Positions 16,518 to 26,036 are shown, numbered from the stretch's first letter. The stretch is 64,000 bases of DNA from Enterobacter asburiae (GCF_024599655.1 NZ_CP102247.1:2604001-2668000); one strand, 5' to 3'. Numbers and translations: made by a program. The notes: a model not told the origin generated them from the sequence alone.

Positions 16518-17834
16518 TTAACCGTTGGCCGCCGCTTTACGCAAATCAAACACCCGGCAGGCTTTCCCCTCGGAGCGCGGAATGCTGCCGCAGTTCACGA
16601 TCGTCACGTCGGTGGAAATCCCCACCATCGACTTAATGCGGTGGCGCAGCTGGTGGCACACCTGACAGCGCTGCTCGTGCGTCAGCGTGAGGCTACTCTC
16701 TTTCAGCTCCACCTTCACGGAAAGTGAATCAAGATGCCCGCGACGGTTTACCTCCAGCTGGTAGTGCGGAGAAAGGTGTTCGAACTTCACAATCTCCTCT
16801 TCCAGCTGCGACGGGAAGACGTTGACGCCGCGGATGATCAGCATATCGTCACTGCGGCCGCTGATCCGGTCCATACGACGCATGCTGCGCGCGGTTGCCG
16901 GTAGCAGGCGCGTCAGGTCGCGGGTGCGGTAGCGGATCACCGGCAGCGCCTCTTTGGTCAGCGTGGTGAACAGCAGTTCGCCCTGCTGACCGTCATCCAG
17001 CGGCGTGCCGTCGTTCGGGTTGACGATCTCCGGGTAGAAGTGATCTTCCCAGATGGTTGGGCCGTCGACGGTTTCGATACACTCCATCGCCACGCCCGGC
17101 CCCATCACCTCGGAGAGGCCATAAATATCCAGCGCCGTAATGCCTAAGCGTTTTTCAATTTCGCGACGCATGGCCTGCGTCCACGGCTCGGCGCCGAAGA
17201 CGCCCACGCGCAGGGAACAGCCGCTGGCATCGCCGCCCATCTGGCGCTCCAGCTCTTCAATCAGGTTGAGGCAGTAGGACGGCGTTACCATGATCATATC
17301 TGGCTGGAAATCACGGATCAGCTGCGCCTGTTTCTCCGTCTGGCCGCCGGACATCGGGATCACCGTCGCGCCTAAACGCTCGGCCCCGTAGTGCGCCCCC
17401 AGCCCACCGGTAAACAGGCCATAGCCATACGCCACGTGAATTTTGTCCTTCGCGCTGCCGCCCGCCGCGCGCAGGGAGCGGGCCACCAGATTGGCCCAGT
17501 TGTCGATGTCGCCCTGCGTGTAGCCGACAACGGTCGGTTTGCCGGTGGTGCCGGATGACGCGTGAATGCGCACCACCTGCTCCATCGGCACGGCAAAGGT
17601 ATCGAAAGGATAGTTATCCCGCAGGTCCTGCTTGGTGGTACACGGGAATTTGCGGATATCCGCCAGCTCTTTGAAATCGTCAGGGTGAACGCCCGCGGCG
17701 TCAAACTTGCGTTTGTACATCGGCACGTTGCTGTAGGCGTGATGCAGCGTCCATTTCAGACGCTCGGTCTGCAGCGCCTGTAACTCGTCAAGGGAGGCCG
17801 TTTCAATCGGATCAAGCTTTGTTGTATTTGTCAT
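16518..17834 (-). CDS. paaK: PaaK, phenylacetate-CoA ligase
   Basis: 438 residues (E. coli 437). The ATP-binding P-loop reads SSGTTGKPTVVGYT (around 93-106). The adenylate-forming core contains YGLSEVMGPG and the hinge/second-core motif RYRTRDLTR, with the C-terminal lid FPSQLEEEIV. It activates phenylacetate with ATP and CoA in the cytoplasm, the first committed step. It is the last gene of the paaABCDEFGHIJK transcript, 27 bases after paaJ. The product phenylacetyl-CoA is also the inducer that relieves PaaX. Confidence 0.97.
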   Translation of the reverse strand: MTNTTKLDPIETASLDELQALQTERLKWTLHHAYSNVPMYKRKFDAAGVHPDDFKELADIRKFPCTTKQDLRDNYPFDTFAVPMEQVVRIHASSGTTGKPTVVGYTQGDIDNWANLVARSLRAAGGSAKDKIHVAYGYGLFTGGLGAHYGAERLGATVIPMSGGQTEKQAQLIRDFQPDMIMVTPSYCLNLIEELERQMGGDASGCSLRVGVFGAEPWTQAMRREIEKRLGITALDIYGLSEVMGPGVAMECIETVDGPTIWEDHFYPEIVNPNDGTPLDDGQQGELLFTTLTKEALPVIRYRTRDLTRLLPATARSMRRMDRISGRSDDMLIIRGVNVFPSQLEEEIVKFEHLSPHYQLEVNRRGHLDSLSVKVELKESSLTLTHEQRCQVCHQLRHRIKSMVGISTDVTIVNCGSIPRSEGKACRVFDLRKAAANG

Positions 17835-17861
17835 TGTAGGGTACTCACATTGTTTTTATGC

Positions 17862-19067
17862 TCAAACACGCTCAAGGATCATGGCAATGCCCTGACCCAC
17901 ACCGATGCACATCGTACACAGCGCGTAGCGCCCGCCGCGTCGGTGCAGTTCGTTGCTCGCGGCCAGCGCCAGTCTGGCACCGCTCATGCCCAGCGGGTGG
18001 CCCAGCGCAATCGCGCCACCGTTCGGGTTGACGTGCGCGGCATCATCCGGCAGGCCCAGCTGACGCAGCACGCCCAGCGCCTGCGAGGCGAAAGCTTCGT
18101 TAAGCTCGACAACGTCCATATCGTTAATACTGAGTCCGGCCCGCTCCAGCACCTTACGGGTGGCGGGTACCGGGCCGAGCCCCATCAGACGTGGCTCCAC
18201 GCCTGCCGTCGCCATCGCCACGATCCGCGTGCGCGGGACTAACCCCTGCGCCAGCGCCATCTTCTCGCTGGCGACGATCAGCGCCGCAGCGCCGTCGTTG
18301 ACGCCGGAGGCATTTCCCGCCGTAACCACCCCGTTCTTACGAAACGGCGTTTTCAGACCGGCGAGCTGCTCGAGCGTGGTGTCCGCGCGCGGATGTTCAT
18401 CCACGCTGAACTCAGTGACCGCCCCTTTTTTTCCCGGCACCAGCACCGGCACAATCTCCTGCGCCAGAATGCCGTTCTGCTGCGCCTGCGCGGTACGCTG
18501 CTGGCTGCGCAGCGCGAACGCGTCCTGATCGGCACGGCTGATATTTAACAATTCAGCTACATTCTCTGCCGTTTCCGGCATACTGTCAGTTCCGAATTGC
18601 TGATGCATGAGCGGATTCACAAATCGCCAGCCGATGGTGGTATCAAAGATCTCCGCCTGACGCTGAAACGCGGCGGTGGCTTTGCCCATCACAAACGGCG
18701 CGCGGGACATGGACTCCACGCCGCCCGCGATCAGCAGGTCGCCATCGCCCGCCTTAATGGCGCGCGCCGCAAAACCAATCGCGTCCAGCCCCGACCCGCA
18801 CAGGCGGTTAATGGTGGTTCCGGACACCGTCTGCGGCAGCCCGGCGAGCAGGGACGACATGCGCGCGACGTTGCGGTTATCTTCCCCCGCCTGGTTGGCG
18901 CAGCCGAAGATCACATCATCGATCCGCTCGAGGTCAAGCTGCGGATAGCGGGCCAGCAGCGCGCGCAGCGGCACGGCACCAAGATCGTCGGCTCGGACTG
19001 CGGCAAGCGCGCCGCCGTAGCGCCCCACCGGGGTTCGAACGCCATCACAAATAAATGCGTCACGCAT
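17862..19067 (-). CDS. paaJ: PaaJ, beta-ketoadipyl-CoA thiolase
   Basis: 401 residues, as in E. coli. Thiolase catalytic residues are visible: Cys90 in NRLCGSGLDA, His in GGAIALGHPLGMSGAR (near 357) and Cys in CTMCIGVGQG (near 387). It cleaves 3-oxoadipyl-CoA to acetyl-CoA and succinyl-CoA and also acts earlier on 3-oxo-5,6-dehydrosuberyl-CoA. Two ATG codons in a row are available (19070 and 19067); the second matches the E. coli protein. The start overlaps the end of paaI by 8 bases, indicating coupled translation. Confidence 0.96.
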   Translation of the reverse strand: MRDAFICDGVRTPVGRYGGALAAVRADDLGAVPLRALLARYPQLDLERIDDVIFGCANQAGEDNRNVARMSSLLAGLPQTVSGTTINRLCGSGLDAIGFAARAIKAGDGDLLIAGGVESMSRAPFVMGKATAAFQRQAEIFDTTIGWRFVNPLMHQQFGTDSMPETAENVAELLNISRADQDAFALRSQQRTAQAQQNGILAQEIVPVLVPGKKGAVTEFSVDEHPRADTTLEQLAGLKTPFRKNGVVTAGNASGVNDGAAALIVASEKMALAQGLVPRTRIVAMATAGVEPRLMGLGPVPATRKVLERAGLSINDMDVVELNEAFASQALGVLRQLGLPDDAAHVNPNGGAIALGHPLGMSGARLALAASNELHRRGGRYALCTMCIGVGQGIAMILERV

Positions 19068-19488
19068 CATGCTCTCCTGTCACGCTGCCGCCGATGCGGT
19101 GAGATTTTCCGCGAAAAAGGGCGACGGTTTTCTGTTGTTGGTTCTGGATTTCAATGTCGTACACGCCGGTCAGCTTGCCCTGATGCATCACCCGCGCGGT
19201 GGCGGTGAGCGTGTCCCCGGCAAAGCCCGGACGCAGAAAATCAATCGAGCAGCCGGAAGCGACCGCCGCCAGCCCCTGGCTGTTGCAGGCGTAGGCAAAG
19301 GCGGTGTCCGCCAGCGAAAAAAGCTGCCCGCCGTGACAGGTTTGGTGGCCGTTAAGCATCTGCGGGGTGATGGTCATGGTCACCACCGCGTAGCCTTCAT
19401 CCATGTCGACAATGTCCATCCCCATCGCCTGCGCGCAGGCGTCCCGTTCGTACATCGCGCGGGCGTTATGCCAGGCGTTATGACTCAT
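19060..19488 (-). CDS. paaI: PaaI, hotdog-fold acyl-CoA thioesterase
   Basis: 142 residues (E. coli 140). Hotdog-fold motifs are MLNGHQTCHGGQLFSLADTA, with the catalytic Asp in the LADTAFAYACN helix, and IDFLRPGFAGDTLTA. It hydrolyses ring-hydroxylated phenylacetyl-CoA derivatives and so rescues CoA when intermediates accumulate. It overlaps paaH by 11 bases upstream and paaJ by 8 bases downstream, fixed inside the operon. Confidence 0.95.
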   Translation of the reverse strand: MSHNAWHNARAMYERDACAQAMGMDIVDMDEGYAVVTMTITPQMLNGHQTCHGGQLFSLADTAFAYACNSQGLAAVASGCSIDFLRPGFAGDTLTATARVMHQGKLTGVYDIEIQNQQQKTVALFRGKSHRIGGSVTGEHDA

Positions 19489-20902
19489 AGCTACTCTCCA
19501 GAAGCGCGCGCTGGCGCAGCAGTGAACAGGGGCGATAGCGCTCTTCGCCGTAATGACGCTGCAGGTTCTCCAGCAGCGTCAGCAGCCGCTGCCAGCCCAG
19601 CCGCTCGCCCCAGGCGATCGGCCCGCTCGGATAATTCACGCCCAGGCGCATGGCGGTATCGATGTCCTTCTCGCTGGCGACCCCTTTTTGCAGGGCATCC
19701 AGCGCTTCGTTGGCAATCATCGCCAGCGTGCGCCAGACCAGCAGGCCGGGATAATCGGCAATTTGCACCACCCGGTTACCCTGCTGCTGCAGGTAGCGGA
19801 TGACCTTTTGCGTCGCGGTGTGCGGGTTGCTGGCGGCCGCTGCAATCACCGCTACATCGCGCTCAATGCGGTCCAGCACCACCACCGCGCCGTTGAGCCG
19901 CAGCGCCAGCGCCTGTGCGGTTTCCCCCTGCGTTTCAATCAGATATACATCATCAATTTCGGTGACACCGTCACGTCTCTTTTCCACGCGCATCGGGCTG
20001 TAGCTGTCGTTAACGGCTGGTACCCACCGCACCTCGGGTTTGTCACCCTGCCAGTCGTAGACGCCCTTCCCGCTCTTTTTGCCCAGCCTTCCTGCCAGTA
20101 CCAGCTCCTGCTGCACCAGAGAAGGCAGAAAACGACGCTCCTGCCAGAAGGCGTTAAATACCGAGCAGGTCACCGCGAAATTCACGTCCTGACCAATCAT
20201 GTCGGTCAGCTCCAGCGGCCCCATCGGGAAACCGCCGCCTTCGCGCAGGGCGGCATCAATCACCTCCGGCGGCGCGACCTGCTCTTCCAGCGCGCGCCAG
20301 GCTTCGGAATAGAACGGACGGGCTACGCGGTTGACGATGAACCCCGGCGTTGACTGGCAGCGAACGGGCTGTTTGCCCCAGTTCAGCGCCAGCCCGCACA
20401 GCGCGTCTGCCACTTCCGGAGAGGTCGCCAGCCCGCTGACCACCTCTACCAGCTTCATCACCGGTGCCGGGTTAAAGAAATGCAGCCCTGCGACCCGCTC
20501 CGGGTGGTGGATGTCCGCCGCAATCGCCGTGACGGAGATGGAAGAGGTATTGCTGGTCAGCACCGTCTGCGGCGGGCAGACTTCCGCCAGTTTTGCAAAC
20601 AGCGTTTTTTTAACGTCAAGGCGTTCGGAAGCCGCCTCAATAACCAAATCTGCCGAGGCTAGCGCATCGATATCCGTCACTGGAACCAGTCGGGCGAGGA
20701 TCTGTCCGCTCGCATCCGCAGAAAGCTTGCCGCGCGTTACCCGAGACGCGAGGCGTTGACGGATGCCGTCAATCGCGCGGGAAATGGCGTCGGCAGAAAT
20801 GTCGTAAATCAGCACCTGATGACCGTGGCTGGCCACCACTTCGGCAATGCCTGCGCCCATCGTGCCGCTGCCAATCACGGCGACAGTCCGTATGTTCAGC
20901 AT
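19478..20902 (-). CDS. paaH: PaaH, 3-hydroxyadipyl-CoA dehydrogenase
   Basis: 474 residues (E. coli 475). The N-terminal Rossmann motif VAVIGSGTMGAGIAEV (residues 8-23) binds NAD. The catalytic His and Glu lie in AGLHFFNPAPVMKLVEVV, and two C-terminal 3HCDH helical domains follow (GFIVNRVARPFYSEA; GVNYPSGPIAWGERLG). It oxidises 3-hydroxyadipyl-CoA to 3-oxoadipyl-CoA in the cytoplasm. It is one base after paaG and overlaps paaI. Confidence 0.96.
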   Translation of the reverse strand: MLNIRTVAVIGSGTMGAGIAEVVASHGHQVLIYDISADAISRAIDGIRQRLASRVTRGKLSADASGQILARLVPVTDIDALASADLVIEAASERLDVKKTLFAKLAEVCPPQTVLTSNTSSISVTAIAADIHHPERVAGLHFFNPAPVMKLVEVVSGLATSPEVADALCGLALNWGKQPVRCQSTPGFIVNRVARPFYSEAWRALEEQVAPPEVIDAALREGGGFPMGPLELTDMIGQDVNFAVTCSVFNAFWQERRFLPSLVQQELVLAGRLGKKSGKGVYDWQGDKPEVRWVPAVNDSYSPMRVEKRRDGVTEIDDVYLIETQGETAQALALRLNGAVVVLDRIERDVAVIAAAASNPHTATQKVIRYLQQQGNRVVQIADYPGLLVWRTLAMIANEALDALQKGVASEKDIDTAMRLGVNYPSGPIAWGERLGWQRLLTLLENLQRHYGEERYRPCSLLRQRALLESSYES

Positions 20903-20903
20903 C

Positions 20904-21689
20904 TTATTTCCCCGTAAAGTTTGGCGCGCGCTTCGCCAGGAAGGCGCTGACGCCCTCGCGGTAGTCGTCGCTGCGCCCGGCCAGGCGCTGATAGTCGCGC
21001 TCCAGATCGAGCTGGGCGTCCAGGGTGTTGGTTTCCGCGGCGTTGATAGCCTGCTTGATCAGCCCCAGCCCGAAGGTCGGTTGAGACGCAAAATGCAGCG
21101 CCATCTGCTGCGCCGTAGTGGAGAGCTGTTCGTCATCCACCACCTGCCAGATCATTCCCCACGCCTGCGCCTGTTCGGCGCTGAGTTTGTCGCCGAGCAG
21201 CGCCAGCCCCATGGCGCGGGCGCGTCCGGCCACGCGCGGCAGCAGCCAGGTGCCGCCGCAGTCCGGCACCAGGCCGAGCTTGCTGAAGGCCATCACGAAG
21301 TTGGCGGAACGGGCGGCAATGACCATGTCACACCCCAGCGCCAGCGTGGCCCCTGCGCCGGCCGCCACGCCGTTAACGGCACAAATGACCGGTTTCGGCA
21401 GCTTTGCCAGGCGGCGCACCAGCGGGTTATAGAAAGTTTCAACGGACATCCCCAGATCCGGCGCCGGGCCGTTGGGATCGACGTTGCGGTCGTTCAGATC
21501 CTGACCGGCACAGAAACCACGTCCTGCCCCGGTGATCAGCAGACAGCGGATAGCGTCATCACGCTCGGCCTGTTTCAGGCACTCGGCAAGCTGCTGGTGC
21601 ATCACGTCGTTAAAGCTGTTCAGACGCTCCGGACGGTTCAGCGTAATGGTCATTACGCCCTGCTCAACATGACTGAGAATAAATTCCAC
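20904..21689 (-). CDS. paaG: PaaG, ring 1,2-epoxyphenylacetyl-CoA isomerase
   Basis: 261 residues (E. coli 262), crotonase fold. Oxyanion-hole segments are GAGRGFCAGQDLNDR (residues 53-67) and VNGVAAGAGATLALGCDMVI; the catalytic Asp lies in LGLVPDCGGTWLLPR. It converts the epoxide to the seven-membered oxepin-CoA and also shifts the double bond in 2,3-dehydroadipyl-CoA formation. Located between paaF (2-base gap) and paaH (1-base gap). Confidence 0.95.
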   Translation of the reverse strand: MEFILSHVEQGVMTITLNRPERLNSFNDVMHQQLAECLKQAERDDAIRCLLITGAGRGFCAGQDLNDRNVDPNGPAPDLGMSVETFYNPLVRRLAKLPKPVICAVNGVAAGAGATLALGCDMVIAARSANFVMAFSKLGLVPDCGGTWLLPRVAGRARAMGLALLGDKLSAEQAQAWGMIWQVVDDEQLSTTAQQMALHFASQPTFGLGLIKQAINAAETNTLDAQLDLERDYQRLAGRSDDYREGVSAFLAKRAPNFTGK

Positions 21690-21691
21690 AA

Positions 21692-22459
21692 TTAGCGTCC
21701 TTTAAAGTCGGGGGTGCGTTTTTGTAAGAAGGCGTCGATGCCTTCCCGGCGGTCTTCGGTGGCAGAAAGCAGCGTAAACAGCTGGCGCTCCTGGGCCAGA
21801 CCGGCCTGGAGCGGCACCTCCTGTGACTGGCGCAGCGCCTGTTTCGCCGCCTGCAGCGCCAGCGGAGAGTGGCGCGCCATCAGCGCCGCCTGCTTCAGGG
21901 CATACTCCAGCGTCAGCGCTGCCGGGAAAACGTCGCTGACCAGCCCGGCGCTCAGCGCCTGCTGCGCGGAGATGCTCTCGCCCGTCAGCACCATTTTGCT
22001 GGCAAGGGATTTACCGACGCTGCGGATAAGACGCTGGGTGCCGCCCGCGCCGGGCATAATGCCCAGCGTGATTTCCGGCAAACCAAAGCGGGCGTTGTCA
22101 CCGGCAATGACCACGTCGCACAGCAGCGCCAGCTCGCAGCCTGCGCCGAGCGCGAAGCCGTTCACGGCGGCGATCAGCGGTTTGCTGAACGCGTTAATGC
22201 GCGCCCACAGCTGCGGGCGGATATCGTTCAGGGTGGCAGGCAGGTCTTTCTCCGCCATTTCGTTGAGATCGGCCCCTGCGGCAAAGCAGCGCTCGCTGCC
22301 GTAAATCACGCAGACGGCAATGTCAGCATCCACGGCGGCGGCCTCAAGCTGTTCCGCAAGCTGCGTCAACAGCGCATTGTTGAGGGCGTTGCGCGCCGCC
22401 GGACGGTTGAGCGTCAGCTGCAGCACGCGGCCATGACGGGTAACAATCAGTTCGCTCAT
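21692..22459 (-). CDS. paaF: PaaF, 2,3-dehydroadipyl-CoA hydratase
   Basis: 255 residues, as in E. coli, crotonase fold. Motifs are GSERCFAAGADLNEMAE and VNGFALGAGCELALLCDVVI, with catalytic glutamates in the LPEITLGIMPGAGGTQRL region. It hydrates 2,3-didehydroadipyl-CoA to 3-hydroxyadipyl-CoA. A longer reading extends upstream into paaE, but the ATG at 22459 forms the four-base ATGA overlap with the paaE stop and gives the family length. Confidence 0.95.
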   Translation of the reverse strand: MSELIVTRHGRVLQLTLNRPAARNALNNALLTQLAEQLEAAAVDADIAVCVIYGSERCFAAGADLNEMAEKDLPATLNDIRPQLWARINAFSKPLIAAVNGFALGAGCELALLCDVVIAGDNARFGLPEITLGIMPGAGGTQRLIRSVGKSLASKMVLTGESISAQQALSAGLVSDVFPAALTLEYALKQAALMARHSPLALQAAKQALRQSQEVPLQAGLAQERQLFTLLSATEDRREGIDAFLQKRTPDFKGR

Positions 22460-23526
22460 GCCATCCCCTTCGCGTCGAAGTCGACAATCACGTCGGCGGT
22501 TAACGGCAGCGACTGGCAGCTCAGCACATACCCGGCAGCCAGCTCGTCCGGCTCCAGGCTGTAGTTGGTCGCCATGTCCACCTTCCCGCGCAGCACTTTG
22601 CATTTACAGGTGGCGCACACGCCCCCCTTGCAGGCATACGGGAGATCCGCCCCCTGGCGCAGGGCGGCATCCAGGATGCTTTCGTCGTCCGCCGTCAGGG
22701 TGATTTCCCGGTCGCGCCCGTCCTGGCGCACGGTCACTTTCTGCCCTTCCGCCTGGACGTGCACGGCGCGTTTAACGGAGATCCCCGGGGTGTTAAAGCG
22801 CTCAAGATGAATCGCTTTGTCCGGCATCCCAAGCGCTTTCAGCGCGGCCTCGGCATCGTCCATCATCGCCGACGGGCCGCAGATAAACGCCTCGTCGTAC
22901 TGGCGGAAGTTGATCAGGGTTTTCGCCAGCGCCTGCAGCTTTTCCCCGTCGATGCGGCCAAAGAGCAGATCGCTGTCCAGCCGCTCCTGGCTGAAGATGG
23001 AGACCAGCTGCAGCCGCTGCGGGTATTTGTCCTTCAGGTCCGCCAGCGCCTGGCGGAACATCATGCTCTGGCTGCTGCGGTTGCCGTAGATCAGGGTGAA
23101 ATGGCTGTTGGGTTCGGTCGCAAGCGTTGCGGAGATAATCGCCAGCATCGGGGTGATCCCGGAGCCTGCCGCAATCGCCAGGTAGTGGCCTTCGCGGTCA
23201 GCCTGCGGCTGGTAGCCAAACTGCCCCTGGGGAACCATGACCTCAAGCGCCATGCCCGCCTTGATCTCATCCCGGGCGTAGCGGGAAAAGCGCCCGCCGT
23301 CGATGGCTTTGACCGCCACGCTGATCTCGCCCGGGGCGGTACTCCGGCAGATGGAGTAGCAGCGGCGCAGCTCGTCCCCCTCAAGCTTCGTTTTTAACGT
23401 CAGGTGCTGGCCGGGGCGGAAGCGGTAGGCGTCCTGCAGCGCCTGCGGCACCGCGAAGGTGATGGTCACCGCGTCGCGGGTTTCGGGTTCCACTTTTGCC
23501 ACTGTTAATGAATGAAACGTTGTCAT
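22456..23526 (-). CDS. paaE: PaaE, reductase of the phenylacetyl-CoA epoxidase complex
   Basis: 356 residues, as in E. coli. An N-terminal FAD domain (RFRPGQHLTLK, then RCYSICRS), an NAD(P)H domain (GSGITPMLAIISATL and CGPSAMMDDAE) and a C-terminal plant-type 2Fe-2S ferredoxin domain with Cys residues in PYACKGGVCATCKCKVL. It passes electrons from NADPH to the PaaAC di-iron oxygenase. The ATG at 23526 has GAGG upstream; extra upstream codons belong to paaD. Confidence 0.96.
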   Translation of the reverse strand: MTTFHSLTVAKVEPETRDAVTITFAVPQALQDAYRFRPGQHLTLKTKLEGDELRRCYSICRSTAPGEISVAVKAIDGGRFSRYARDEIKAGMALEVMVPQGQFGYQPQADREGHYLAIAAGSGITPMLAIISATLATEPNSHFTLIYGNRSSQSMMFRQALADLKDKYPQRLQLVSIFSQERLDSDLLFGRIDGEKLQALAKTLINFRQYDEAFICGPSAMMDDAEAALKALGMPDKAIHLERFNTPGISVKRAVHVQAEGQKVTVRQDGRDREITLTADDESILDAALRQGADLPYACKGGVCATCKCKVLRGKVDMATNYSLEPDELAAGYVLSCQSLPLTADVIVDFDAKGMA

Positions 23527-23533
23527 GGCAGCC

Positions 23534-24031
23534 TCAAATACATTTGAAATAGTCGAAGGGCTCGCGGCAGGTATTGCAGCGGTAGAGCGCTTTGCAGGCC
23601 GTCGAACCAAATTCACTGATGAGCGCGGTGTCGGTGCTGGCGCAGCGCGGGCAGCTCACATGCAAAGGCGCGTGCGCGTGACAGCTATGCCCCACGGGTG
23701 GACTGATGCCGTACGCCCGCAGGCGCTCGCGCGCGTCGGCGGTCATCCAGTCGGTGGTCCAGGCGGGGTCAAGCTGGAGCACAATGTGCACCGGGGTAAA
23801 GCCGTGAGCGGTCATCGCATCGCGGATCGCCCCCAGCAGGTGTTCCGTTGCCGGACAGCCCGAGTAGGTTGGCGTGAAGCCAATGACCCAGCCTTCCCCC
23901 TGCGCCTTCACGCTGCGCACCATGCCTAAATCGGTGATGGTTAATACCGGCACTTCCGGATCGGGGATCTGGCTTAACAGCGACCAGATCTGCGGGATTT
24001 GCGCGGGCGCGATGTCGCCGAGGCGTTGCAT
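23534..24031 (-). CDS. paaD: PaaD, Fe-S/metal maturation protein of the epoxidase complex
   Basis: 165 residues. The N-terminal DUF59/MIP18 domain (IPDPEVPVLTITDLGMVR, TPTYSGCPATE) is followed by a C-terminal zinc-ribbon-like segment with CPRCAS and CNTC motifs. It is needed for activity of the epoxidase and probably assists cluster assembly. The start at 24031 matches the E. coli N-terminus MQRL; an ATG six codons earlier is less likely. The gene starts 11 bases after paaC. Confidence 0.94.
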   Translation of the reverse strand: MQRLGDIAPAQIPQIWSLLSQIPDPEVPVLTITDLGMVRSVKAQGEGWVIGFTPTYSGCPATEHLLGAIRDAMTAHGFTPVHIVLQLDPAWTTDWMTADARERLRAYGISPPVGHSCHAHAPLHVSCPRCASTDTALISEFGSTACKALYRCNTCREPFDYFKCI

Positions 24032-24042
24032 AGCGTTCTCCT

Positions 24043-24789
24043 TTACCACTGCTGACCGGGATAGGCGCGCTGGAGATACTGCATTTCCGCCAGCATCGGG
24101 CCCAGATGTTCGGTATGCAGCCCCCTCTTGCCACCGGTGCGGTACGCCACCTCTGCGGGCACCTGCAGGCAGGCTTCATTCAGACCGTCAAACACTTCGC
24201 TTTCCCACGGCTGGCGCAGGAGTCGCGGGTCAACCGCCACGCCGGCGTCAATCAGCGCCAGCTCGACCTCATCGGCTTCAAACAGCTCCGCCGTAAAACG
24301 CCACAGATTGTCGATAGCCTGCTGCATTTTTTGCGCGGATGTTTCGGTCCCGTCGCCCAGCCTCACCAGCCAGCCGCGGCTGAAGCGCAGGTGGTAGCGC
24401 GCCTCTTTAATCGCTTTGGCGGCGATGGCGGCAAGCTGGCCGTCGCTGCTTTGGGTCAGCCGCTCGTACAGCGCCACGTTCCAGGCATCCATCAGGTACT
24501 GGCGGGCAATGGTGTCGGCGAAGCTGCCGTTTGGCTGCTCCACCAGCAGGACATTGCGGAACTGGCGTTCGTCGCGGCCAAACGCCAGCGTGTCTTCATC
24601 GCCCTGGCCTTCCCGTTCCGCGGCATAGGTCAGGAAATTGCGCGCCTGGCCCAGCAGGTCGAGACCGATATTGGCGAGCGCGAGGTCAATTTCCAGCTCC
24701 GGCGCATGGCCGCACCAGGCGCCGAGACGCTGGGAAAGCACCAGACCGTTATCGCCCAGACGCAGGGCATAGGCAGTCACTGAATTCAT
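24043..24789 (-). CDS. paaC: PaaC, structural subunit of phenylacetyl-CoA 1,2-epoxidase
   Basis: 248 residues, as in E. coli. Ferritin-like helical protein (LALANIGLDLLGQARNFL, AIKEARYHLRFSRGWL, LHTEHLGPMLAEMQYLQRA) that forms the heterodimer core with PaaA but lacks a functional di-iron site in the family. The start at 24789 gives the family N-terminus; an in-frame ATG four codons earlier exists. It follows paaB after 8 bases. Confidence 0.95.
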   Translation of the reverse strand: MNSVTAYALRLGDNGLVLSQRLGAWCGHAPELEIDLALANIGLDLLGQARNFLTYAAEREGQGDEDTLAFGRDERQFRNVLLVEQPNGSFADTIARQYLMDAWNVALYERLTQSSDGQLAAIAAKAIKEARYHLRFSRGWLVRLGDGTETSAQKMQQAIDNLWRFTAELFEADEVELALIDAGVAVDPRLLRQPWESEVFDGLNEACLQVPAEVAYRTGGKRGLHTEHLGPMLAEMQYLQRAYPGQQW

Positions 24790-24797
24790 TCTTTGCC

Positions 24798-25085
24798 TCA
24801 CATATGCTCGATGCCGTCAGGGATGGTGTAGAACGTCGGATGGCGGTAAACCTTGCTTTCCGCCGGGTCGAAGAACTCACCGCTCTCTTCCGGCTGGGAG
24901 GCGACAATCTCGCTCGCCTTAACCACCCAGATAGAACACCCTTCGCTGCGGCGGGTGTAGGCATCACGCGCATTTTCCAGCGCCATGCGATCGTCGGCAG
25001 CATGCAGACTGCCCACGTGACGGTGGGATAACCCTTGTTTGCTGCGTACGAACACTTCGTACAGCGGCCAGTAGACATTGCTCAT
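24798..25085 (-). CDS. paaB: PaaB, epoxidase complex subunit
   Basis: 95 residues, as in E. coli. Small alpha/beta protein with VYWPLYEVFVRSKQGLSHRH at its start. It bridges PaaAC heterodimers in the epoxidase complex and is required for ring epoxidation. It lies 12 bases after paaA. No metal or cofactor motif is present. Confidence 0.95.
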   Translation of the reverse strand: MSNVYWPLYEVFVRSKQGLSHRHVGSLHAADDRMALENARDAYTRRSEGCSIWVVKASEIVASQPEESGEFFDPAESKVYRHPTFYTIPDGIEHM

Positions 25086-25097
25086 GGTTATTTCCTC

Positions 25098-26027
25098 TTA
25101 TGCGGCCTGACGGGCGCGCTGTTTTTCCGCGTGCGCCAGTGCGGCTTCCCGCACCCACGCCCCCTCTTCCCAGGCTTTACGCTTGGCGGCCAGGCGCTCG
25201 TGGTTGCAGATGCCGCGTCCGTTAATCACCTCTTCAAACTCCTGCCAGTCGATCTCGCCGAAGCGGTAGTGACCGCTCTCTTCATCCAAACGCAGGTCGG
25301 GATCCGGCACCGTCATGCCCAGCATCTCCACCTGCGGTACCGTGTTGTCGACAAAGCGCTGGCGAAGTTCGTCATTGCCGAAGCGTTTGATTTTCCAGGC
25401 CAGACTGCGGGCGCTGTTCGGCGAGTTGTCGTCGTTCGGCCCGAACATCATCAGCGCGGGCCACCAGAAGCGGTTGATGGCGTCCTGCAGCATCTGCCGC
25501 TGGGCCTCGCTGCCCTGCGCCAGCGCCATGCAGGCCTCAAAGCCCTGACGCTGGTGGAAGCTCTCTTCTTTACAGATTTTCACCATCGCGCGGGCATACG
25601 GACCGTAGGAGGTCCGGCACAGCGCCACCTGGTTGACGATAGCGGCGCCGTCTACCAGCCAGCCGATCACGCCGATATCGGCCCAACTCAGGGTCGGATA
25701 GTTGAAGATGGAGGAGTATTTCATCTTGCCGTCGAGCATCTTCTGGTAGATGTCTTCCCGCGCGCAGCCCAGCGTTTCCGCCGCGCTGTAGAGGTAGAGC
25801 CCGTGCCCGGCTTCGTCCTGCACTTTCGCCAGCAGGATCGCTTTTCGGCGCAGCGTCGGCGCGCGGGCGATCCAGTTTCCTTCCGGCAGCATGCCGACAA
25901 TTTCGGAGTGCGCATGCTGACCAATCTGACGGATCAACGTCTTACGGTAGGCGTCAGGCATCCAGTCCTGAGGCTCAATCGCCGTCTCCTGCGCTATGCG
26001 CTGCTCAAACCGTTGTTCTTGCGTCAC
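25098..26027 (-). CDS. paaA: PaaA, catalytic subunit of phenylacetyl-CoA 1,2-epoxidase
   Basis: 309 residues, as in E. coli, beginning at a GTG codon with AGGTGA upstream. A longer ATG reading (to 26081) would extend through the ribosome binding site and a PaaX-like operator, so it is rejected. Di-iron ligands are visible in the helices LAKVQDEAGHGLYLYSAAE and KICKEESFHQRQGFEA (ExxH pairs). It epoxidises the ring of phenylacetyl-CoA. First gene of the paaABCDEFGHIJK operon. Confidence 0.96.
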   Translation of the reverse strand: MTQEQRFEQRIAQETAIEPQDWMPDAYRKTLIRQIGQHAHSEIVGMLPEGNWIARAPTLRRKAILLAKVQDEAGHGLYLYSAAETLGCAREDIYQKMLDGKMKYSSIFNYPTLSWADIGVIGWLVDGAAIVNQVALCRTSYGPYARAMVKICKEESFHQRQGFEACMALAQGSEAQRQMLQDAINRFWWPALMMFGPNDDNSPNSARSLAWKIKRFGNDELRQRFVDNTVPQVEMLGMTVPDPDLRLDEESGHYRFGEIDWQEFEEVINGRGICNHERLAAKRKAWEEGAWVREAALAHAEKQRARQAA

Positions 26028-26036
26028 GTCATCACC